Assembly (NCBI GenBank): GCA_041946755.1
Contig: JBHGBB010000152.1
Span: 1 to 9,831, forward strand
DNA: 9,831 nt
Reading direction: 5' to 3'
DNA from: JBHGBB01 sp041946755
GTDB taxonomy: Bacteria > UBP4 > UBA4092 > JAOAEQ01
Shown: positions 1 to 5,377 of the stretch, piece by piece
Numbering within the stretch: position 1 is the stretch's first letter
How the letters are laid out: each line of letters starts with the position of its first letter
The notes under the pieces: model-generated
The model's input: only the letters and a program-made list of their open reading frames with translations
Told to the model about the DNA's origin: nothing
The model's database searches: none
Position numbers and translations under genes: made by a program

Positions 1-513
1 TTAGAATCATATTATGTTGATAATAATTGTTATCCACCATATGGTTCTCTTGATAATGCGCTCAATAGTGGTACGATAGCGTTTCTTCCGCCAGATACCG
101 GTTCGGGAAGTGCTTCTTTCCATATTTCTAATGCGATTACCACTCCGATTTCATATCTCAGTAAACAGCCGCAAGATTTATGGTGGAGAGCCAGTGGATT
201 TAATACCGGATATCCGCAGCAAGGATTTGCTTCTGAAGCATCGAATTATTACACGCGGTTATATTCTTATGTAAGTTGGAAGTGGTATCAAGAGCAACTG
301 GATCCAGGATCTTCCATGGAAAGTCTTGCCGGGTATCGGAAAGATGGATATTGGCGACTTTGGGTGGGTGGCCCTGATGGTGACAGGAATGATACCTTAT
401 GGGTTGATTCACCAGACAGTATGTATGATCCAACCAATGGTGTGGTCAGTAACGGAGATATTTTCAGGACTTCACGGAGTGCTGAAGGTAAACAAGATAA
501 AGGATGGCCATAA
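1..513 (+). CDS. Probable type II secretion/type IV pilin-like protein (pseudopilin), C-terminal 170 residues, 5' partial
   Basis: Frame 1 is open from the left edge to the TAA at 511-513, giving 170 visible residues, so the start and any prepilin N-terminus (cleavage site plus hydrophobic helix) lie outside the window. The visible part is soluble-looking and rich in Tyr, Trp, Gly and Asn, with clusters such as DLWWRASGF and VSWKWYQEQL. It ends with a block containing GYWRLWVGGPDGDR, then YDPTNGVVSNGDIFR. From memory, a C-terminal block of the form DPTNG-x-x-S-x-GDI-x-R is common in PulG/GspG-like prepilins of PVC-type and candidate-phylum bacteria, where it forms the exposed globular end. 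The role inferred is a minor or major pseudopilin at the cell envelope. No hairpin terminator follows before the next promoter at 542. The diagnostic N-terminus is not visible, so the family call rests on the tail alone. Confidence 0.6.
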   Translation, partial: LESYYVDNNCYPPYGSLDNALNSGTIAFLPPDTGSGSASFHISNAITTPISYLSKQPQDLWWRASGFNTGYPQQGFASEASNYYTRLYSYVSWKWYQEQLDPGSSMESLAGYRKDGYWRLWVGGPDGDRNDTLWVDSPDSMYDPTNGVVSNGDIFRTSRSAEGKQDKGWP

Positions 514-541
514 AATTGATTAAAAGACCCCTGAAAAATGC

Positions 542-570
542 TTGACAAACGAAGCTTAAATGGCTATACT
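542..570 (+). promoter_or_regulatory. Sigma-70-type promoter of the 525-aa exported protein gene
   Basis: A perfect -35 hexamer TTGACA (542-547), a 17-bp spacer and a near-perfect -10 hexamer TATACT (565-570) lie upstream of the ATG at 623. The predicted transcript starts near 577, giving a leader of about 46 nt. The leader carries a very strong Shine-Dalgarno, AAAGGAGGG (608-616), six bases before the ATG. The -35 is embedded in TGCTTGACAAA, an 11-mer repeated exactly at the promoter of the next gene. The combination predicts high constitutive expression; no operator-like palindrome was seen. Confidence 0.85.
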
Positions 571-622
571 ATATGGTGTTCATCAATAAGTTGTTTATTT
601 TATTTAGAAAGGAGGGATAATA

Positions 623-2200
623 ATGAGAAAACTTTTAATAGTATTAGCAGTGCTCATGATATTCAGCGCCTCAAATTTATTTGCGGCGAAGAATATTACC
701 AATGTTACCTTAGCATTTGATAAATCATCGACGATTGCCCGGAGTATTACCGGCGGAGCAATGAATCTGAAAACAGGACATATCATTGTCAGCGACTGGA
801 CTTTTGCCGGATGGACAGCAACACCACCAAGAATAGGTGAATATTTCAGTTGTGTCGATGGATCGAAACTAGGAAATCTGCTCATTGATTCGACTACCTT
901 AATGTATACAGATATGACCACACGGAATGGGTATCCAATGATGGGTTATGCCTGTGATAACGATGGCGTCATCTGGGGGTATTTTGAAGGAACCAGATTT
1001 ATACCATCGGGAACCTATACCGGCCAAACCTCGAATTTCAATGTGACTTTTAACACTTTTATTCGATTCGCGACTGAAGATTCGTTGCCAACATTTGCTC
1101 CGGAACCGAGTTTCTCGGTATTTACCGATACTTTAGGCTATGTAACTACTATACGGCAAGAAGATACTGGTAATCTGCCTGATTTTACCCGTGCAGGCAC
1201 TGCAGTTGGCGGTTGGAGTGAAGGGAATTTACGAGTCGGATTTTGCGGTAATTCCGATACTGGTCGAATCCGGATTTTTGGGACCCGTGATGGATTAAAT
1301 CTAGTTTCAGTCGATACTATTCCTTCCCCAGCAGCTAAAGTAGGCGTGGCATTCGATCCGCGGTATACTGATTATTCTGGATTTCCAAACGTAGTATATG
1401 GTTCAGAACCATGGGCGGCTCCAGATGTATTCGCATATAAGCATGTTAAAATGGGAGGTGCGTGGTCTCAAATAACTGCTGCGGCGTATCCAGGTATTTG
1501 GAATCGTTCCTCAACCGAATTTACCGTCTATATAGCTTCGATTAGTACAACTACAACGGTTGTTCTTACCAATCCCAGCAATGTCGGATGTACAGTAGAC
1601 GTTCCGTGGGGAATCTATATTGCACATGATTATTACCGGCAAAATATCATGTTTTCAGATACGGATGACGCCGGATTGCCTCTTGGCGATATTTGGGGCG
1701 GTTCCTCTGGTCCAACGGATTATCCGCAAATGCGTAATGGGAGTTCAATATGCTATAACCAACCATTGGTTGTATATCTCGATACTACAACACACCGGGT
1801 AATAACCGTAATGCGGCATATAGCCGGATCTTCTGGAATTATCGGATGGAATTACCAGATTGATTATACTCCGACTAACAGTCTAGAAGTATACACCAAT
1901 CCATTGAATGCGATTACTAGTCCAGGTGGATCGGTTACTATCAATGCCCTCCGTGGAGTTATTCCATATACCTGGTCGTTTGTAGATTCGCTTGGTGGTA
2001 GTCTCGATACCACTATAGGTTCAGTAGTAGTGTATACTGCCTCAACGACCCCAGGTACTGCGCAAATTAAGGTTACTGATGCTGGATTCCAAGAGAGAAT
2101 CGTAAATATTTATATCACTACGACCTCTGCACCATTAGCATCGGAATCGGAGATAATTCCTGCAGCGCGGGAAGTAATTCGGTTTGAATTATTTGAATAA
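623..2200 (+). CDS. Exported beta-rich protein with C-terminal Ig-like domain and shared tail, 525 aa
   Basis: The start is fixed by AAAGGAGGG six bases upstream and by a typical signal peptide at residues 1-22: MRKLL, a hydrophobic core, then a likely signal peptidase I site after LFA-A. The mature protein should be outside the cytoplasm. Residues about 25-410 are beta-rich and not recognised as a named family; stretches such as GGAMNLKTGHIIVSDW and AFDPRYTDYSG look like propeller blades, so a beta-propeller is possible but unproven. This part has several Cys residues (in FSCVDG, YACDNDG, GFCGNS, GCTVD, ICYNQ) that could form disulfides. Residues about 420-500 look like a bacterial Ig-like domain, with GVIPYTWSF and IKVTDAGF motifs like those of the Big_2-like domain in the next two genes. 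Residues about 501-525 form the tail shared by all three (SAPLASE, then REVIRFELFE). It is transcribed alone. Function is unknown; surface structure or binding is inferred. Confidence 0.85.
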   Translation: MRKLLIVLAVLMIFSASNLFAAKNITNVTLAFDKSSTIARSITGGAMNLKTGHIIVSDWTFAGWTATPPRIGEYFSCVDGSKLGNLLIDSTTLMYTDMTTRNGYPMMGYACDNDGVIWGYFEGTRFIPSGTYTGQTSNFNVTFNTFIRFATEDSLPTFAPEPSFSVFTDTLGYVTTIRQEDTGNLPDFTRAGTAVGGWSEGNLRVGFCGNSDTGRIRIFGTRDGLNLVSVDTIPSPAAKVGVAFDPRYTDYSGFPNVVYGSEPWAAPDVFAYKHVKMGGAWSQITAAAYPGIWNRSSTEFTVYIASISTTTTVVLTNPSNVGCTVDVPWGIYIAHDYYRQNIMFSDTDDAGLPLGDIWGGSSGPTDYPQMRNGSSICYNQPLVVYLDTTTHRVITVMRHIAGSSGIIGWNYQIDYTPTNSLEVYTNPLNAITSPGGSVTINALRGVIPYTWSFVDSLGGSLDTTIGSVVVYTASTTPGTAQIKVTDAGFQERIVNIYITTTSAPLASESEIIPAAREVIRFELFE

Positions 2201-2210
2201 TAGCAGTTCA

Positions 2211-2236
2211 CTCGTTCTGCATTCATTTGAAACGAG
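2211..2236 (+). other. Small hairpin just after the stop codon, upstream of the main terminator
   Basis: CTCGTT (2211-2216) can pair with AACGAG (2231-2236) around a 14-nt loop. No T-tract follows, so it is not a terminator itself; it may be an old terminator arm or a 3'-end stabilising element. The 10-mer CTCGTTCTGC at 2211-2220 recurs exactly at 5231-5240 in the terminator of the next gene, which suggests the two 3' regions share ancestry. Confidence 0.4.
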
Positions 2237-2240
2237 ATTA

Positions 2241-2276
2241 ACAGGATTTTGGAGAAATCCAAAATCCTGTTTTTTA
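2241..2276 (+). terminator. Rho-independent terminator after the 525-aa gene
   Basis: A perfect 12-bp stem, ACAGGATTTTGG (2241-2252) with CCAAAATCCTGT (2259-2270), encloses a 6-nt loop AGAAAT. It is followed directly by a run of T (TTTTTT, 2271-2276). It lies 40 nt after the stop codon and separates this gene from the next promoter at 2334. Confidence 0.92.
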
Positions 2277-2333
2277 TTGGGATACCAGGCATACTTAAAA
2301 GATATAATAGCGAGTCAATAAATATCAAGGTGC

Positions 2334-2370
2334 TTGACAAATTGCCCTTCTAGGTTTAGACTATTATAAT
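2334..2370 (+). promoter_or_regulatory. Two overlapping sigma-70-type promoters of the first 906-aa gene
   Basis: Promoter A has TTGACA (2334-2339), a 17-bp spacer and TAGACT (2357-2362), the same design as the promoter at 542 and sharing the 11-mer TGCTTGACAAA. Promoter B is shifted by eight bases: TTGCCC (2342-2347), a 17-bp spacer and a perfect TATAAT (2365-2370). A combines a perfect -35 with a weak -10; B combines a weak -35 with a perfect -10. Transcripts would begin near 2369 or 2377, about 100 nt before the ATG at 2476. Which one is used cannot be decided from sequence. Confidence 0.75.
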
Positions 2371-2400
2371 ATATAGGCAAACTATATTACTTTCTAATGG

Positions 2401-2414
2401 AAGGAGGGATAATA
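2401..2414 (+). promoter_or_regulatory. Orphan Shine-Dalgarno block in the leader of the first 906-aa gene
   Basis: AAGGAGGGATAATA here matches the block that immediately precedes the ATG of the 525-aa gene (AAGGAGGGATAATA at 609-622). Here it is followed by AAT instead of ATG, and the gene's real start is about 60 bases further on at 2476. It looks like the relic of a duplicated upstream region whose start codon was lost. It could still act as a ribosome standby site on an AT-rich, unstructured leader. The site nearest the true start is the weaker AGGGAG (2458-2463), 12 bases from the ATG. Confidence 0.6.
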
Positions 2415-2475
2415 AATTTTATATAAACTAATATTTTAAAAATATAAATTAAATAATAGGGAGAAAAATATTCAT

Positions 2476-5196
2476 ATGAACAAAATACTTTTTTGGGGAA
2501 TAGCACTCATACTCTTAATGAGTATAACCACGAGTTATGCCGCAATTCTGGTGACCAATCAGAATGCGACATTCAGTTCACCGACCACAACAATTGATTT
2601 TCGGCTTAATGTCGGGGGTACGGTAACTGTATATATCAAGGAAGCCGTTGGAAATACTACGATTAAAACCATCAGCGCCGGTACAAGAAGTGCCGGGGCG
2701 AATAGTGTAGTGTGGGATGGCTCGAAAAATGGCGGTGGAGTAGCCACTACCGGTCAATATTATGCCGTAATAGATGCTGTCGGAGCGGCCGTAGCAACAT
2801 ATACACCAATATTATCATCTCCTATTGCATATGGCGCAACAGATGGTGTCGGGGTAGCATTTAATAAGAATGCAATGGATGCAGTCCGGTTTGGTAGAAT
2901 GTATACCACCGATAAAGGATTGAAACTTATCTCGATGTATTATCCGGATGGTACTTTTATTCGCAGTACTTCTGGTTATGCAGTAGGTAGTACTTTTTCT
3001 TGGCAGCCATGGGGAGGTAGCGCTCCTTATAGTATAGATATTGATTCTAAAGGTGTTATTTATGTTACCGATCGATCGAAATATAGCGTTCGTCAATTCG
3101 ATCCGGATATGAATTATCTCCAAACGCTCGGACAATATCTTGGCACCTATGCACGAATGGATGGTAGTGTTACCGGTGATACCACAAATGGCGCAGTATA
3201 CGAGTTGAATAATAGCCAAGTCCGTAAGTGGAAAGTAGTAAGTGGAGTATTTGATGCAACCCAGTCGAATATCATTACTTATGGTTCTGGCACGGATTTA
3301 CGGTCGGTTTTAGCTGCACCGGATAATAGTCTAATTTATTGCGGATTTACCACCGGCACTCCAGGTTTAGGGATGATGCAACTAACTAGTAGTGATACCA
3401 CTTATATCATTAATGCATCGTGGAATCCTTCAATAGATTCAGTTTTTGCTATGGATTTCAGTCTTGATACTCAATATTTATGGTTAGCAACACTCGATAC
3501 CACCATTAATGTTAAGAAACTGCGCATTTCTGATGCCCAAGTAGTCGATTCATTCCAGGCAGGGATTGGACGTGCTGGTTGTCTAGCACTAGACCCAGCA
3601 GGGAATATAGCCGTATTTTACGGAAATCAGCTTGATATCCAAGGAGTGGCGAATTTGAATATTTGGCAACCTCCGGATAGTGGTTCTTCTTGGCAATCAC
3701 AGTCGAATAATTTTACCTTTACCGCACCACTCAATTTAGCGCCTAGTATCGATTCGAGTGCAGCCAATCCAGCAACGATCCCGGCTAATGGAACCACATC
3801 AAGCCAATTAACCGTATATATTTCTGATGCAACCGGATATACCGATGATACTGCAGTACTGATCAATCTAACTCAAATTGGCGGTTCGGCATTGCAGGCT
3901 ATGGATTTTGTCAGTGGTGGCGGGAATAGTGCTATATATCAGACAACCGTAACCGCAGCGTTAGATGCGAAAGCAGGGAATTTATTATTACCGGTATATG
4001 TTTATGATTCCGGTGGTAATTTTTCTTCCGGTAATGTAAGTTTAACGGTAACCGCTGGTGCTATTTCCGGTATAGTTACCATTAGTGGATCTACGATCGG
4101 AATAGAAGGTGCAACTGTGACAGCCATCGGTGGTACTGGCCCGTACACTGCAACGTCTGATTCAACTGGCGCATATATTATAAGTGCCGGTATTGGTACC
4201 TATACAGTTACCGCGAGTAAAACTGGTTGGAATGTCGGAATCAACCAATCAGATATACCAGTAGTATTTGCCAATACTACACAAAATGTAAATGTAACCT
4301 TAACTCCAAAGAGTGTTATCGAAACAAAGTCGTTATCACTACCGGCAACGGTAGCGGTTAGCGGAGTAGTAATCGTTCCGCGAGGCGCAAATCCATCTCC
4401 TCCTTGGGGACTAAACAATCAGTATTTTATTGCAGATATTGGTGGTTCGGAAGGACTTCGTATAAATGATTCTGGATCAGGTAAATACCCACACATGGGA
4501 GATGTTGTGGTGGTTGAAGGATTAGTGGTCGCCCCGAATAATGAACTAGCTGAAATCCGTATTAATAATCCACCGTTTTATGCTGTCATTGGAACAGGAG
4601 CATTAGGCACTCCTCAGTTAATGACCTGTGCCAATATTAATACGACGAATTTTGATAAATTCGTTACCTTGTCTGAAGCAACAGTAATCGCAGTCAATGT
4701 AGTGTCGGATACAAGCTCATTTACTGTTCAGGATGGTACCGGTACGGCTATGGTATTGTACGATACCAATCCTACAGTATCTGATACGGTATTGCCAATA
4801 CCGGGTGTAGGAACTACCATAACGGTAACCGGAATTATTGAACAACAAACACCATATCAATATACACCGGTTGCGGTGCTAAAACCATGGTATATGGTGC
4901 AGGTTGGTGTTACCCCATCATTAGTCCATCTAGTACCAACCCAAACTCAAACCTTTACAGCGAGCGGTGGAACCGGTCCTTATACTTGGACCTCTAGTGA
5001 TGATGCCGTTGGAACGATCGATAGTTATGGTGTATTCACTGCTATCGGGAATGGGAATTGTACGGTTAAGGCAACCGATACCAATGGATATTATGGTTAT
5101 GCTGCGGTTATAGTTCAAGCAACCAAAGCTCCGTTAGCAACAGACCAAATTCGCGTGATATATCACCGAGAAGTTTTTGGCGAACTATTTGAATAA
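2476..5196 (+). CDS. Large exported multidomain protein (FlgD-Ig, propeller, Ig, CarboxypepD_reg-like, OB-fold pair, Big_2-like), 906 aa, paralog A
   Basis: The ATG at 2476 opens a good signal peptide (residues 1-22, ending TSYA-A), which supports this start despite a distant Shine-Dalgarno (AGGGAG, 12 bases away). Domains by eye: a FlgD-like Ig unit at about 28-102, with the hallmark WDG-x-x-N/T-x-G-x-x-x-x-x-G-x-Y pattern near residue 80; an NHL-like beta-propeller region at about 110-405, with repeats such as SIDIDSKGVIYVTDRS and LALDPAGNIAVFYG; an Ig-like domain at about 420-525; a carboxypeptidase-regulatory-like domain at about 528-612 (ISGIVTISG, IEGATVTA, YTVTASKTGW); two consecutive OB-fold-like units at about 615-715 and 716-812 (YFIADIGG with GDVVVVEG, then FTVQDGTG with ITVTGII); a Big_2-like Ig at about 813-882; and the shared tail (APLATD, then REVFGELFE). 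No enzyme active site was recognised. A role in surface adhesion or extracellular binding is inferred. Confidence 0.88.
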   Translation: MNKILFWGIALILLMSITTSYAAILVTNQNATFSSPTTTIDFRLNVGGTVTVYIKEAVGNTTIKTISAGTRSAGANSVVWDGSKNGGGVATTGQYYAVIDAVGAAVATYTPILSSPIAYGATDGVGVAFNKNAMDAVRFGRMYTTDKGLKLISMYYPDGTFIRSTSGYAVGSTFSWQPWGGSAPYSIDIDSKGVIYVTDRSKYSVRQFDPDMNYLQTLGQYLGTYARMDGSVTGDTTNGAVYELNNSQVRKWKVVSGVFDATQSNIITYGSGTDLRSVLAAPDNSLIYCGFTTGTPGLGMMQLTSSDTTYIINASWNPSIDSVFAMDFSLDTQYLWLATLDTTINVKKLRISDAQVVDSFQAGIGRAGCLALDPAGNIAVFYGNQLDIQGVANLNIWQPPDSGSSWQSQSNNFTFTAPLNLAPSIDSSAANPATIPANGTTSSQLTVYISDATGYTDDTAVLINLTQIGGSALQAMDFVSGGGNSAIYQTTVTAALDAKAGNLLLPVYVYDSGGNFSSGNVSLTVTAGAISGIVTISGSTIGIEGATVTAIGGTGPYTATSDSTGAYIISAGIGTYTVTASKTGWNVGINQSDIPVVFANTTQNVNVTLTPKSVIETKSLSLPATVAVSGVVIVPRGANPSPPWGLNNQYFIADIGGSEGLRINDSGSGKYPHMGDVVVVEGLVVAPNNELAEIRINNPPFYAVIGTGALGTPQLMTCANINTTNFDKFVTLSEATVIAVNVVSDTSSFTVQDGTGTAMVLYDTNPTVSDTVLPIPGVGTTITVTGIIEQQTPYQYTPVAVLKPWYMVQVGVTPSLVHLVPTQTQTFTASGGTGPYTWTSSDDAVGTIDSYGVFTAIGNGNCTVKATDTNGYYGYAAVIVQATKAPLATDQIRVIYHREVFGELFE

Positions 5197-5216
5197 GCTA
5201 ACTTAGTTTACCATTC

Positions 5217-5258
5217 AGCCTCGTATTGAGCTCGTTCTGCTTAATGCGAGGCTTTTTT
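5217..5258 (+). terminator. Rho-independent terminator after paralog A
   Basis: AGCCTCGTATT (5217-5227) pairs with AATGCGAGGCT (5243-5253), an 11-bp stem with one G-T wobble, around a 15-nt loop. A T-run (5253-5258) follows. The loop contains CTCGTTCTGC (5231-5240), also found after the previous gene. The CTCG in the loop could pair with the same CGAG arm (5247-5250), giving a shorter alternative hairpin. Confidence 0.9.
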
Positions 5259-5290
5259 ATTATAGTGCCATCCAATTCAATTATCTTTTG

Positions 5291-5319
5291 TTGACGACCT
5301 CCCCAGATTGAGCTAAAAT
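5291..5319 (+). promoter_or_regulatory. Sigma-70-type promoter of the second 906-aa gene
   Basis: TTGACG (5291-5296), a 17-bp spacer and TAAAAT (5314-5319) match five of six consensus bases in each box. The transcript would start near 5326, leaving a leader of about 50 nt with the Shine-Dalgarno AAGGG (5366-5370) seven bases before the ATG at 5378. It has the same spacing as the promoters at 542 and 2334 but lacks the flanking 11-mer. Confidence 0.8.
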
Positions 5320-5377
5320 ATCAAGTAGAAATCTATCATCTATAATTAATTTACATCGAAAGGATAAGGGTAGTATT

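Noticed and set aside
538..720. 60-residue + strand frame overlapping the start of the 525-aa gene
   Set aside because: Its start lies in the -35 region of the promoter and it runs out of frame into a well-supported gene.
604..921. 105-residue minus-strand frame
   Set aside because: Antisense to the signal peptide and N-terminus of the 525-aa protein, with no ribosome-binding site and no recognisable protein features.
2397..2426. Nine-residue mini-ORF in the leader of paralog A
   Set aside because: It has no Shine-Dalgarno and its second to fourth codons are the orphan ribosome-binding site itself; no control codons or attenuator hairpin follow.
2815..3219. 134-residue minus-strand frame
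   Set aside because: Antisense shadow within paralog A; its Ile/Thr/Ser-rich composition is that expected from reading the coding strand backwards.
5197..5377. Insertion sequence or repeat remnant between the two 906-aa genes as the cause of duplication
   Set aside because: The gap is fully accounted for by a terminator, a promoter and a short leader; no inverted ends, transposase fragment or target-site duplication were seen.
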